57,683 nucleotides of DNA from Nitrincola sp. A-D6 (GTDB taxonomy: Bacteria > Pseudomonadota > Gammaproteobacteria > Pseudomonadales > Balneatricaceae), in assembly GCF_000764495.1 (NCBI RefSeq), contig NZ_JRLB01000075.1, forward strand, positions 1 to 57,683, in the 5' to 3' direction. Numbering within the stretch: position 1 is the stretch's first letter; every line of letters begins with the position of its first letter. The notes below the pieces were generated by a model. It was given only the letters and a program-made list of their open reading frames with translations, was not told the origin of the DNA and did no database searches. Shown piece by piece: positions 9,650-19,286 of this stretch. The position numbers were made by a program, and so were the translations under genes.

Positions 9650-10222
9650 TCAGAGACGCGGATCGGTTTCCTGCAAAATTTCACGTGCGGCATGGCGTTG
9701 ATGGAAGACCTGCAAGTCAGGGTAAGACGAAAAATCATTCATGCCTCGGAACATCACCCAGTCGATCAGGCAGTAAAGACAGATAGCCGGGAAATGCCAG
9801 TATTCAAAAGCACCCAGCTTAACCTGTTCATTCAGCACCCTGAGTGATGACGCGATACGCTCACGCTGCAAGTTAAAGAACAGTGCGTCCTGTTCAATAT
9901 CGATACCCGAACGTGATAGCAGCAACAACTCAACATGCGAATCATTGGCGGCGTTGATCAGCGTGATGGCATTTTCATCATCAATCGTTGTTACTTCTTT
10001 GTTTAACTTATGATTCAAATAGTTATAAATTACTCGTGAATCAAACACGGCCTGCCAGTCATCCACTAACATGGGCACTTTCAATGCCGGATTAATCTGC
10101 TGCAGCGTGGCTCGGCCCTCTGGACTGAAAATATCAATATTCATAAACTCATGAGGAACATCTTCCAGCCAGACTCTAAGACGGCGGACATAGGGCGAGG
10201 TCGTTGATCCATATAGCTTCAT
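9650..10222 (-). CDS. Glutathione S-transferase family protein
   Basis: Cytosolic, 190 residues. The N-terminal thioredoxin-fold domain reads MKLYGSTTSPYVRRLRVWLE, then NPALKVPMLVDDWQAVFDSRVIYNYL, with the cis-Pro (VPML) and the glutathione-binding Ser (DSR). The position of the catalytic Cys/Ser has Ser (TTSPYVR). A helical C-terminal domain follows. The protein is slightly shorter than typical GSTs (about 200-220). An AGGA ribosome binding site lies about 8 bases before the ATG. Just upstream, in the presumed leader or promoter, is the 12-bp tandem repeat array, so expression might depend on repeat number. Substrate unknown. Confidence 0.82.
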   Translation of the reverse strand: MKLYGSTTSPYVRRLRVWLEDVPHEFMNIDIFSPEGRATLQQINPALKVPMLVDDWQAVFDSRVIYNYLNHKLNKEVTTIDDENAITLINAANDSHVELLLLSRSGIDIEQDALFFNLQRERIASSLRVLNEQVKLGAFEYWHFPAICLYCLIDWVMFRGMNDFSSYPDLQVFHQRHAAREILQETDPRL

Positions 10223-10238
10223 GACAGGTATCCTGTTG

Positions 10239-10317
10239 TTGTAACTTGTGTTGTAACTTGTGTTGTAACTTGTGTTGTAACTTGTGTTGTAACTTGTGTT
10301 GTAACTTGTGTTGTAAC
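10239..10317. repeat. 12-bp tandem repeat array, six full copies plus a partial
   Basis: Perfect direct repeats of TTGTAACTTGTG run from 10239 to 10310, followed by a 7-base partial copy. The array begins 17 bases upstream of the GST start codon on the minus strand (unit read there as CACAAGTTACAA). There are no spacers, so it is not a CRISPR. The 12-base unit keeps helical phase nearly constant (about 1.1 turns), and copy number would be prone to slipped-strand change. Confidence 0.97.
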
Positions 10318-10484
10318 CAGGTTTCTAATCAGCTTAGATGGAAATGACTATGACTGACAATACCTAAAACAATTGAAGCTTAAATTGTTTAAACAAAAGT
10401 TTTCTGCTTTTTTACTTTTATCCGCTGGTTTATAGATAATATTCAGCTAAGATACTGTTTTATTTACAAGATATGGGATATAAA

Positions 10485-11435
10485 ATGGCAAAACGCCCAA
10501 TGATTCAATGGCTACTCTTAGTTGCACTGGCAATCATCTGGGGAAGTTCATTTGCCCTGACCAGCCTCGTCGTTCGGGAGTTAAGCCCGGCATCAACTGT
10601 CTTTCTGCGTAACCTTTTGGCCTGTTTATTGCTGTTTCCGATCGCCTTGCTATTACGTCGCCCTCTGGCTCAAGGCACACGACTGTGGCTGTTCATGCTG
10701 GCGATGGCACTGATCGGCAATGCCTTACCCTTTACACTGATTAGCTGGGGTCAACAGCGTATCGACAGTGGGCTGGCTGGTATTCTGATGGCAGTGATGC
10801 CACTGGCTACAGCCTTACTGGCGCATTTCTTCATTCCGGATGAGCCGCTGAACCGGCACAAACTAATTGGCTTCTTTATTGGTTTTTGCGGAATCCTGGT
10901 CTTGCTGGGACCGACAACCCTCAGTGCTATAAGCCTCACCGGTGAAGCTTTGTTGGCGCAGTTAGCCGTTCTGTTGGCCGCAATCTGTTATGGTTTGAAC
11001 ACCATTATTGCCCGACGCAAACCCGCCAGTGATCCCTGGAGCACCTCAGCATCTGTCCTGCTGATGGCTGCCTGCATGATCTGGCCACTGGCCGCCTTCA
11101 CCCAGGGCTTTAGCGACCTTGAGCATCTGACAGGCCTGCCCGGGCTGAATAATATTGCTGATTTTTCACAACAGACATTACTTGCTATCGCTCTGCTTGG
11201 CTTTATCTGTACCGGTATAGCGACTGTGATCTACCTGAAGCTGGTCGCCCTGGCTGGCCCCAGCTTTGTTTCACTGATCAACTACCTGATTCCTGTTTGG
11301 GCGGTGCTGGTGGGTGTCAGCTTTATGGATGAAATGCCCCGCTGGAATCATCTGTTGGCATTGTTAATGATTCTGGGTGGCATTGCGGTGTCACAGCGGC
11401 GTCAGTTGAGAAAAGCTCTGAAAGTTGAAGAGTGA
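10485..11435 (+). CDS. DMT-superfamily (EamA) transporter
   Basis: Inner-membrane exporter-type protein of about 316 residues with roughly ten hydrophobic segments arranged as two EamA repeats. The first repeat opens with LALAIIWGSSFALTSLVVREL and LSPASTVFLRNLLACLL, the second with AQLAVLLAAICYGLNTIIARR. The ATG at 10485 gives the natural N-terminus MAKRPMIQW; an ATG at 10473 adds four residues, and neither has a strong ribosome binding site. Substrate unknown: the family exports amino acids, purines and drugs. It is convergent with the exonuclease gene, 7 bases between stops. Confidence 0.85.
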   Translation: MAKRPMIQWLLLVALAIIWGSSFALTSLVVRELSPASTVFLRNLLACLLLFPIALLLRRPLAQGTRLWLFMLAMALIGNALPFTLISWGQQRIDSGLAGILMAVMPLATALLAHFFIPDEPLNRHKLIGFFIGFCGILVLLGPTTLSAISLTGEALLAQLAVLLAAICYGLNTIIARRKPASDPWSTSASVLLMAACMIWPLAAFTQGFSDLEHLTGLPGLNNIADFSQQTLLAIALLGFICTGIATVIYLKLVALAGPSFVSLINYLIPVWAVLVGVSFMDEMPRWNHLLALLMILGGIAVSQRRQLRKALKVEE

Positions 11436-11442
11436 GGTACCC

Positions 11443-12186
11443 CTATTTCCATAGCTCACTGATCGGTGTTTGTGGGCTGAAGCGATAAGCAATCTGCGCC
11501 ATGAGCAGCTCTGCCGTTGCCAAAGCATCGGTTAAGGCATGATGCTGATTGTAATAAGGCAAATTATAACGACTGCGACTATCTACCAAGCGGATCGACT
11601 CGGGCTCTGCACCTCTGATTTTTTGCCAAAAGCCCAGGGGCCTGGCACGATGCACACGGGCTTCCAGCTCCATGGTATCGACGACTGGGAACAAAATACC
11701 CTCATGCAGGCGCTTTTCTAACGCCGCATGCAGGAACGCTCTCTCGATATTGCGATAATGAACAACAACGATCCGTCCTTCCAGGGCTTTTAAAAGGTAC
11801 TCAAGCACCCGCATCAGATCAGGTGCGGATTGAATATCGGAATGGGTAATGCCGTGAATCACGACTGAATCCTTATCCAGCGGTGTTCTCGGTCGGACAA
11901 TCCAGTGTTTTGCACCGGCACAATGGATACGTCTCAGATCAAAAGGCACCAGGCCAATACTGACAATGCCGTCACGTTTTGGATCAAAGCCAGTCGTTTC
12001 AAAATCCAGTGCCACAAAAGGCACCTCGCTCAAGGGTGTAGAGGGTTCAATAACACCTGCGCTGTAAAAAGCTTTCAGGCGCTCATCCTGCACACTATTT
12101 GCCTGCTGAGTATAAAAGGTTGACCAGTCCGGAGACGGCTCCTCAGCAGCACGACTTTTTTGGGTTGATGATCCAAGATAGAACAA
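11443..12186 (-). CDS. DnaQ-like 3'-5' exonuclease (DEDDh)
   Basis: Predicted cytosolic exonuclease, 247 residues. ExoI motif is ALDFETTGFDPKRDGIVSIG (about 58-77), ExoII lies in the VVVHYRNIERAFL stretch, and ExoIII is HHALTDALATAELL with the His and last Asp of the DEDDh set. The N-terminal 50 residues are outside the nuclease domain. The start is a TTG at 12186 with GAGGTGAG just upstream. It follows the DUF294 gene after 13 bases, so the pair is co-transcribed. This pairing recurs in marine gammaproteobacteria and suggests a nucleic-acid or nucleotide-signalling job, not a role in the main replicative polymerase. Confidence 0.85.
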   Translation of the reverse strand: MFYLGSSTQKSRAAEEPSPDWSTFYTQQANSVQDERLKAFYSAGVIEPSTPLSEVPFVALDFETTGFDPKRDGIVSIGLVPFDLRRIHCAGAKHWIVRPRTPLDKDSVVIHGITHSDIQSAPDLMRVLEYLLKALEGRIVVVHYRNIERAFLHAALEKRLHEGILFPVVDTMELEARVHRARPLGFWQKIRGAEPESIRLVDSRSRYNLPYYNQHHALTDALATAELLMAQIAYRFSPQTPISELWK

Positions 12187-12199
12187 GACTCACCTCAGC

Positions 12200-14068
12200 T
12201 CAGCGGCTTGCTTGATAGCGAAATTTCATGAATTTTTGTGCATTACTGAGTATCTGAAAAGCATCTTTCAGGTTTTTACGTTCAAAATCTGACAAGGCTT
12301 CAGGTGCAATATTGTTGTCCGGGTCCTCACCATTTTGTAATGACAGGGCTTGATGACGAATACGCACCATTGAAATAAATTCCAGTGCATCGCGCAGATC
12401 CTGCCCTCGTCCACGCGGCAAAATATCAGACTTGATTATATCATCCAGACGCTCAAACGAATTGCGTGCCGTTGATCCGCTTGCCAATGCATGCACTCTC
12501 ACCAGATCAGCCAAAGGAGCCGTGCCCCGGCGTTTCATGTTAATAGTATTATTTTGCCGACCATCCTTTTCCATAACGAAATCCTTGAAAAACCCAAGCG
12601 GTGGCGTACGATTCAATGCATTGCGTGACATGCACGCAAGAAAACGCGGACTGCGCTGAGCTTTGCGTACTATCATATCGTTGAGCTGATCCGCCCAAGC
12701 CGTTTTGCCCCAGACTCCATCCAGATCAAAAAAAATTGAGCTATGCAGCAGCCCTTCTGCACTTGGGTTATCAATCCAATCATTAAAATAGCCAGCCCAT
12801 ACCTGGCGTGGTTGCCGCCATTGTTTATTGGTTGCCATGATATTGCCAGTACAGTAGGTATAGCCACAGGCATCCAACCCGTCACTGACAAATTCAGCCA
12901 GGGATTTGAAATAGCTGTCGTGTTGCTTTGGATCGAAGGCATCATCCAGAATCATGGCATTATCCTGATCCGTGACAATCAGCATTTCATCCCGAGCCAT
13001 GGAGCCCAGTGCCAAAAAACAGTAAGGGACTGGTGGCGGGCCGAGTTTTTCTTCACCCAGCTCAAGCAAACGCTGTTTAAAGCTGCGCCCGATTACGGCC
13101 ATAGCACTGCCGACCATGTGTGAATTAGCATCCTCATTGACCATACGCACAAAACAGGCACGTACATCAGGTACCAACGCTTTAAGCTCTTCCAGGGTGT
13201 GCTGACGGAAAATACTGCTGACGACAAACAAGCTATTCTGTGATTCATAGCGAATGATGTCGGAAATTGCAATGACACCGACTGGTTGATTGCGCTGCAT
13301 AACCGGCAAATGATGCAGGTTATACCGCAGCATAGTCAGCATAGCTTCAAAGACATACTGATTAGCTTCTATGGAAATCAGTGTTTCGGTCATGATATTG
13401 GCCACCGGTGTATCAAAGCCAACACCCGCTGCTACCACACGGGTTCGCAGATCCCTGTCAGTAATGATACCGGCCATGGGTGATTCACCCACTTGATTGT
13501 CAGGATGCATGATCAGCAAGGATGAAATCGACTCTTCAGTCATTTTTTGTGCAGCTTGCTGCACCGTCACCTCGGTGGTCATCATCACCGGTTCACGGCT
13601 GATCAGTGCCGAAACTCGCGATGTCATCAACTCATTGGCATCTTCACGCCGGGACACTGCCTGACGCAGACGAGTACGGTCTTCTATCTCAACCGCATCC
13701 GCAAACTGTTCGAATTTCTCGAACAGTTCAGTAAATACAGGTTCTGGCACAAAATAGATCAGTGTATCTTCCAGCGCCAGGGCTGGAAATCGGATCTTTT
13801 TGTTGCGCATCAAACCAAACTCACCAAAAAAACCGCCCTCAGATAAGCGGTTGTACAGATCGCCATTGCGACGAAAAACTTCGACTGCACCCGAACGTAT
13901 CACATGAAGAGCATCCACTTCCTGACCAAACTCCAGAATCTGAGTACCGGCCTTGAAATACCCGACCTCAATCTGACTGGCAACCCAGGACAGCGTTTCT
14001 TCAGGTAACTCTCCAAAAGGGGGAAAGCGTCTAATAAAGTCCAGAACTTCGATTGGCTCAACCTGCAT
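12200..14068 (-). CDS. cNMP-binding/CBS/DUF294 nucleotidyltransferase-like signalling protein
   Basis: Cytosolic multidomain protein of about 622 residues. Order: cyclic-nucleotide-binding domain (about 10-130, with GGFFGEFGLM), a CBS pair (about 145-275, ending in PVGVIAISDI), a nucleotidyltransferase-like DUF294 domain (about 290-440, GSMARDEMLIVTDQDNAMI, a GlnD-type GS...DxD site), and a helical DUF294 C-terminal domain. The ATG at 14068 is preferred over an upstream TTG because GAGAG lies at a suitable distance. Some family members occur beside acetate or other solute symporters and may sense nucleotides; here the upstream gene is a BCCT carrier in the same direction. Substrate of the transferase domain unknown. 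Confidence 0.85.
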   Translation of the reverse strand: MQVEPIEVLDFIRRFPPFGELPEETLSWVASQIEVGYFKAGTQILEFGQEVDALHVIRSGAVEVFRRNGDLYNRLSEGGFFGEFGLMRNKKIRFPALALEDTLIYFVPEPVFTELFEKFEQFADAVEIEDRTRLRQAVSRREDANELMTSRVSALISREPVMMTTEVTVQQAAQKMTEESISSLLIMHPDNQVGESPMAGIITDRDLRTRVVAAGVGFDTPVANIMTETLISIEANQYVFEAMLTMLRYNLHHLPVMQRNQPVGVIAISDIIRYESQNSLFVVSSIFRQHTLEELKALVPDVRACFVRMVNEDANSHMVGSAMAVIGRSFKQRLLELGEEKLGPPPVPYCFLALGSMARDEMLIVTDQDNAMILDDAFDPKQHDSYFKSLAEFVSDGLDACGYTYCTGNIMATNKQWRQPRQVWAGYFNDWIDNPSAEGLLHSSIFFDLDGVWGKTAWADQLNDMIVRKAQRSPRFLACMSRNALNRTPPLGFFKDFVMEKDGRQNNTINMKRRGTAPLADLVRVHALASGSTARNSFERLDDIIKSDILPRGRGQDLRDALEFISMVRIRHQALSLQNGEDPDNNIAPEALSDFERKNLKDAFQILSNAQKFMKFRYQASR

Positions 14069-14116
14069 GCTAGGCTCTCTATTTAATATTGAACCCAAGG
14101 GCTTTAGCTAAAAAAC

Positions 14117-14151
14117 GAGCCTTTACCAGATTGAGATACCGGTAAAGGCTC
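14117..14151 (-). terminator. Rho-independent terminator of the BCCT gene
   Basis: Perfect 11-bp stem GAGCCTTTACC/GGTAAAGGCTC with a 13-base loop, followed on the minus strand by a run of six T (14111-14115 region). It lies 22 bases after the BCCT stop codon and before the DUF294 start, so the two genes are probably separate transcripts. Confidence 0.85.
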
Positions 14152-14172
14152 ACCAATTGCAAAACTACATCC

Positions 14173-15807
14173 TCACCCCAGCCGCGGCTCGGATGCCAGC
14201 CCCTTCAAGGTGGCTACACAAGCAACCAGTAGCACGATAGTGAAGGGAAAACCGGTGGAAACAGCCATAGCCTGCAATGCCACCAAACCACCGCCTAACA
14301 GTAAGGCCACAGCAATTAACCCTTCAAAGGTGCACCAGAAGACTCGCTGAGGTGTCGGTGCATTCACTTTACCCCCTGCCGCAATAGTATCGATAACCAG
14401 TGAACCTGAATCAGATGATGTCACGAAGAACACTACCACCAGAATAATGGCGATGAATGAGGTGATCTGAGCCAAGGGCAGAACATCCAGCATGCTGAAC
14501 AACTGCAAGGGTAATGCAGCTTCAGCTGCACCTGTATATCCACCAACAAACTGACTGATCGCAGTACCACCGAATACAGTCATCCAAAGAACACAGGCCG
14601 CAGATGGGATCAGCAAGACCGAAATCATAAACTCACGCACGGTGCGACCACGAGAGACGCGCGCGATAAACATGCCGACAAAAGGTGACCAGGATATCCA
14701 CCAGGCCCAATAGAAAGCGGTCCAACCGGAGGCGAAGTTGGAATCCTCACGCCCTATTGGATTTGACAGTGCTGGCAGGTGCTCGAAATAGGCTGCCAGA
14801 TTAGCGAAAAAGCCAGTCAGGATAGCCAGAGTTGGCCCAACCAGAATGACAAACAGCATTAACAATACAGCCAGTGACATATTGATTTCTGACAGGCGCT
14901 TAACCCCGGCTTCCAGACCCGCTACCACCGACAGCATGGCAATCATGGTGATACCAAAAATCAGGAGTACCTGAGTTGTAGTTCCTTGCGGTAAATCAAA
15001 CAGATAATTCAGACCTGCCGCCGCTTGAGAGGCACCAAACCCCAAAGATGTAGCCAGGCCAAACAATGTCGCAAACACGGCCAATATATCAATTATATGT
15101 CCAGGCCAGCCCCATATACGCTCACCCAGCAAAGGATAGAACACTGAACGCATGGTCAGAGGAAGACCTTTATTGTACGAAAACAATGCCAATCCCAGTG
15201 CAATCACGGCATAGATAGCCCAAGGGTGTAATCCCCAGTGATAAATAGTAGCGGCCATCGCCAGACGTTCAGCTCCCAGAGCATCACCGGCAGCGGCACC
15301 CAGCGGGGCCCAATCTGTACGCACTCCATTCTCCATCACCGTACCACCCATGGAGGAAGCAAAATGCGACAGAGGTTCCGACACACCGAAAAACATCAGC
15401 CCGATACCCATCCCCGCTGCGAAAAGCATGGAAAACCAGCCCAGATAGCTGAAATCAGGTTTGGCTTCAGTGCCTCCCAGGCGCACCTTTCCCATAGGCG
15501 ACACAATCAGAAACAAACAGACCAATACAAAAATATTGCCCGCACTGATAAAAAACCAGTCCAGGTTGGATGTCAGCCAATTACGCATGCTATTAAATCC
15601 GGGCTCCAGATGGCTCTGAAACGCGAGAGTTAATATAACGAATGCAATGACTGTAAGACCTGAAATCATAAACACGCGGTTATGAATATCCAGACCAAAC
15701 GGGCCAATTTTAAGTTCGATATTATCCTGGCCTATCTGATAATCCGTATTGATGGGGTTCACTTCACCATCGGGTATCATCGGATCTTTCGAATCATGCT
15801 CACTCAT
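14173..15807 (-). CDS. BCCT-family transporter (betaine/choline/carnitine type)
   Basis: Inner-membrane compatible-solute carrier, 544 residues, about 12 membrane segments. The conserved helix GMGIGLMFFGVSEPLSHF (about 125-142) carries the Gly-Met-Gly-Ile-Gly motif linked to sodium-coupled betaine transport in BetP. The Trp-rich substrate helix is FYWAWWISWSPFVGMFIARVSRGRT (about 360-384), and TSSDSGSLV follows near 455. The C-terminal tail is short, unlike BetP-type osmosensors, so osmotic gating is uncertain. The gene has its own terminator and is divergent from the mrp operon. Confidence 0.88.
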   Translation of the reverse strand: MSEHDSKDPMIPDGEVNPINTDYQIGQDNIELKIGPFGLDIHNRVFMISGLTVIAFVILTLAFQSHLEPGFNSMRNWLTSNLDWFFISAGNIFVLVCLFLIVSPMGKVRLGGTEAKPDFSYLGWFSMLFAAGMGIGLMFFGVSEPLSHFASSMGGTVMENGVRTDWAPLGAAAGDALGAERLAMAATIYHWGLHPWAIYAVIALGLALFSYNKGLPLTMRSVFYPLLGERIWGWPGHIIDILAVFATLFGLATSLGFGASQAAAGLNYLFDLPQGTTTQVLLIFGITMIAMLSVVAGLEAGVKRLSEINMSLAVLLMLFVILVGPTLAILTGFFANLAAYFEHLPALSNPIGREDSNFASGWTAFYWAWWISWSPFVGMFIARVSRGRTVREFMISVLLIPSAACVLWMTVFGGTAISQFVGGYTGAAEAALPLQLFSMLDVLPLAQITSFIAIILVVVFFVTSSDSGSLVIDTIAAGGKVNAPTPQRVFWCTFEGLIAVALLLGGGLVALQAMAVSTGFPFTIVLLVACVATLKGLASEPRLG

Positions 15808-16067
15808 GATGGCAAAACTCCATTGGGTTTAAAGCGGTTTACAATGGTTTTAACCCTATCACCTAACTACCCTGTTTTCCAGGCAGCATGCGTCTTGTAA
15901 CATCAGTTTTGCGACATTCAGCCCTTCGAAACGCAGGACATAAAGCTTGATTAAACCTTTACGGGATCTTCTACTTATGTAGAATGTTAGTCATAATTTA
16001 TAAAAAAAAGTGACCTACTTCACGGTAAGGGCACGTTTAAACGACCGGAGTCATAACAGGATAAACC

Positions 16068-18490
16068 ATGCAATTAAGCATACTGGTTATTTACCTTCTG
16101 GCCGCGCTGACACCCTGGCTGTATAGCAAACACAAGGCCCGCACCAGTAATCTGCTGGCACTGGTTCCTGCTGCACTAACCCTGTGGTTTGCCTCGCATA
16201 TTCCGCTCATAGCCAGTGGCGAAATTCTGGTGCATGAGTACGCATGGATTCCCGGTCTGGATATTTCCCTGACGATGGTACTGGATGGGCTGTCGCTGAT
16301 GTTTGCCCTGCTGATCTGCGGCATTGGCACTTTCATCATCCTTTACGCTGGCAGTTATCTTAAAGGGCATGAGTCACTTGCCCGCTTTCTGGTGATATTA
16401 CTGGCGTTTATGGCATCCATGCTTGGGCTGGTACTTGCCGATAATCTGATCACCCTGTTTGTATTTTGGGAACTAACCAGCATTACCTCCTACCTGCTGA
16501 TCGGCTTTAATCATCAAAGTGCCGAAGCACGTAAGGCGGCTCTGCAGGGCTTAATTATCACAGTCGCGGGGGGCCTGGCACTGTTGGCCGGCCTTGTCAT
16601 GCTGGCAGGTGCAAGCGGCAGTTACTCTTTACAAGAGATATTCAACGGCTCTGAAATACTTACCGAACATCCGCTGTATGTCGGCATGATGATCTGCCTG
16701 TTGTTAGGGGCCTTTACCAAATCGGCACAGTTCCCCTTTCACTTCTGGCTACCCAATGCCATGGCGGCTCCAACCCCAGTCAGCGCCTACCTTCACTCGG
16801 CCACCATGGTTAAGGCCGGTATCTACCTGATGGCTCGCCTGCATCCGGAGTTGGGTGGTACTGAGTTTTGGATCACTACCCTGACCAGTGTCGGTGCTCT
16901 CACCATGCTGACAGGTGCCTTTATGGCGATTCGCAGCACAGACCTGAAAAAACTGCTGGCGTATTCAACGGTGATGGCACTGGGAACGCTGACCTTACTG
17001 CTGGGACTTGGCACTGAGTTGGCCATGATCGCGTTTGCGGCTTACCTGCTGGCACACTCACTCTACAAGGGCGCTCTTTTCATGCTCGCCGGTATTGTTG
17101 ATCATGAAACCGGCACCCGCGACGTTACGCAACTAGGGGGCTGAGAAAACTCATGCCGATCACCGCCCTGTGTACATTGCTTGCGGCTCTATCGCTGGCC
17201 GGATTACCACCGTTATTTGGCTTTGTTGCCAAAGAGCTGTTACTCGAATCGCTGCTGGACGGCCCAGTGGGTATGGCTATAGTACTCATGGTAATCACGT
17301 CAGCCATCCTGGTAGTTGCTGTGGCAGCGGTGATCGCGTTGCGTCCTTTTTATGGTCGCTTTATTCCGCAAGCACGCAGCATACATGAAGCGCCCAAATT
17401 AATGCTCGCAGGCCCAGTGGTGCTGACCCTGTTGTCATTGGTATTCGGGCTCATGCCGGGTATTGCCGGCAGCTTCATCACCCTACCGGCATCGACTGCT
17501 GTTGCCGGACAGCCGATTGATGGCTACCTGGCCCTCTGGCATGGTATCAACCTACCGTTGCTGCTCTCAATCTTTAGTCTTGTAGTGGGTTATTTCCTCT
17601 ACCGTCACTGGAACACCTTGCGCGACACCCTGGCCGTGCTCAACCCGATTATTCAGCGTGGTCCTGAAGCTGGCTACTTCCGCTTTATGCAGGGTATTGT
17701 TGTGGTTGCAGAATGGCAGACCCGCCTGCTGCAAAACGGCTCAATGCGTAACTACCTGCGCACCATTCTGCTGAGCTTTATCGGTATCACCGGTTACACC
17801 CTGTTGTGGCGCTATGAACTCCACTGGAACTGGGACGTAAACCTTTACCTTCATGAAGCTGTGGTTGTTATGATCTTGATTTCGGCCGCTATTGCCGCCT
17901 CTATCACTCACTCACGACTTGGCGCGGTAGCCTCCATGGGTGCTGTAGGTTTTTGTGTTGCGCTAATTTTTATTTTATTCAGTGCAACCGATCTGGGCAT
18001 TACCCAGATCCTGGTAGAAACACTGACCGTGATACTGCTGGTACTGGTGCTTTTCCGTCTGCCGAGCTTCTCAAATATTTCCACACCTGCTGAGCGCGGT
18101 CGAGATGCATTTGTTGCGATTCTTACCGGCACCCTGATGACCCTGCTGATCATGATGACCATAGATGTTCAGCTGTTCCCATCTATCTCTGGTTACATGA
18201 TCGAAAACAGCCAGCCACTGGCCTATGGGCGCAATATCGTTAATGTAATTCTGGTGGATTACCGTGCGCTGGATACGCTGGGGGAGATTTTTGTACTGGC
18301 GCTGGCCGCGCTGGGTGTTTATGCCATGATCAAGTTCCGTCCTGACACCCAACCCGGTGGCAACCATTACGCTGGCACCTTGATTCTGCCTTCCAAGCAG
18401 TTGCATGAAAAGTACATTGTGCACTCACTGGATGAACTCAAAGCCCAGCAGGAAACACCATCAGCCAGTGCCAGGAAGGAGGAACACTAA
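16068..18490 (+). CDS. mrpA: Mrp-type Na+/H+ antiporter subunit A, apparent one-base deletion
   Basis: Largest membrane subunit of the multi-gene cation/proton antiporter, related to NuoL. The first part (16068-17144) has [34 protein letters not shown], the complex I-like proton channel core. The frame then stops at GGGGG followed by CTGA. The next frame continues with [21 protein letters not shown]. Adding one G to the run at 17136-17140 restores a single protein of about 807 residues, the standard MrpA size with the C-terminal MnhB-like extension. It is the first gene of a seven-gene operon, with about 260 bases upstream. Confidence 0.9.
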
Positions 18491-18491
18491 G

Positions 18492-18923
18492 ATGATGAAG
18501 CCAGGCACGCTGATACTGCACGTGGCTGCACGCTTTCTGGTGCCATTACAACTGCTGTTTTCAGTCTTTCTGCTGTTACGTGGTCACAATGAGCCTGGCG
18601 GTGGTTTTATTGCAGGCCTGGTAGCATCAGGGGCTTTTGCGCTCTACCTGTTTACCTTTGGCGCTGTTGTCACACGTGATCTGATGCGCGTAGATCCACG
18701 CAACTTAATTGGGTTTGGTCTGTTTTTGGCGATGTTTTCGATTTTTCCTGCCTGGATCCAGGGACAGGCTTTTCTAACATCGCAATGGTGGCCCGTCACT
18801 CTCCCTGGCGGCACTGAGATTAAACTGTCGACACCGCTGATCTTTGATATTGGCGTTTACTTTACGGTATTTGGCTCAGTCATGCTGATGCTCATTGCCT
18901 TAACTGAAACCGAAGAGCGCTGA
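18492..18923 (+). CDS. mrpB: Mrp antiporter subunit B
   Basis: Membrane subunit of 143 residues. The ATG at 18492 is chosen because AGGAGGAAC stands just upstream and it gives the family N-terminus LHVAARFLVPLQLLFSVFLLLRGHNEPGGGFIAGL. An earlier in-frame start at 18405 would lie inside mrpA. It begins one base after the mrpA stop codon. The HNEPGGGF motif is characteristic of MnhB/MrpB. Confidence 0.92.
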   Translation: MMKPGTLILHVAARFLVPLQLLFSVFLLLRGHNEPGGGFIAGLVASGAFALYLFTFGAVVTRDLMRVDPRNLIGFGLFLAMFSIFPAWIQGQAFLTSQWWPVTLPGGTEIKLSTPLIFDIGVYFTVFGSVMLMLIALTETEER

Positions 18924-18938
18924 TACGGAGGAGATAAT

Positions 18939-19286
18939 ATGGAACCCATTATGGCCATCGTTACCGGCTGCCTTTATGCCGCCGCCATTTATATGATGCT
19001 CAGACGCAGTATTGTTAAGCTGGTTATCGGGTTAATGTTGCTATCCAACGCCGCCAATCTGCTGATTTTCACCTCAGCTGGCATGACACGTGGGGCACCA
19101 CCTCTTATTCCTGTCGGTGCCATGCAGCCTGATGGTATCATTGCCGACCCCCTTCCACAGGCATTGATTCTGACAGCCATTGTTATAGCCTTTGGCGTTC
19201 TGGCATTTTCCGTGGTACTCATACACCGGGCTTATAACATCATCCATACAGACAACCTGGATCAGATGAAGGATACCGATACGTGA
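18939..19286 (+). CDS. mrpC: Mrp antiporter subunit C
   Basis: Membrane subunit of 115 residues related to NuoK. Three hydrophobic segments are visible. The central motif is [17 protein letters not shown] and the third helix [23 protein letters not shown], both family hallmarks. A GGAGGAG ribosome binding site precedes the ATG. The stop overlaps the GTG start of mrpD by four bases. Confidence 0.93.
   Translation: MEPIMAIVTGCLYAAAIYMMLRRSIVKLVIGLMLLSNAANLLIFTSAGMTRGAPPLIPVGAMQPDGIIADPLPQALILTAIVIAFGVLAFSVVLIHRAYNIIHTDNLDQMKDTDT

Noticed and set aside
10239-10317. CRISPR-like array
   Set aside because: The 12-base units are contiguous, without spacers, and no cas genes are present.
15969-15984. 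TTCTAC/GTAGAA palindrome upstream of mrpA as an operator
   Set aside because: Only six base pairs with no regulator gene beside it; not distinguishable from chance.
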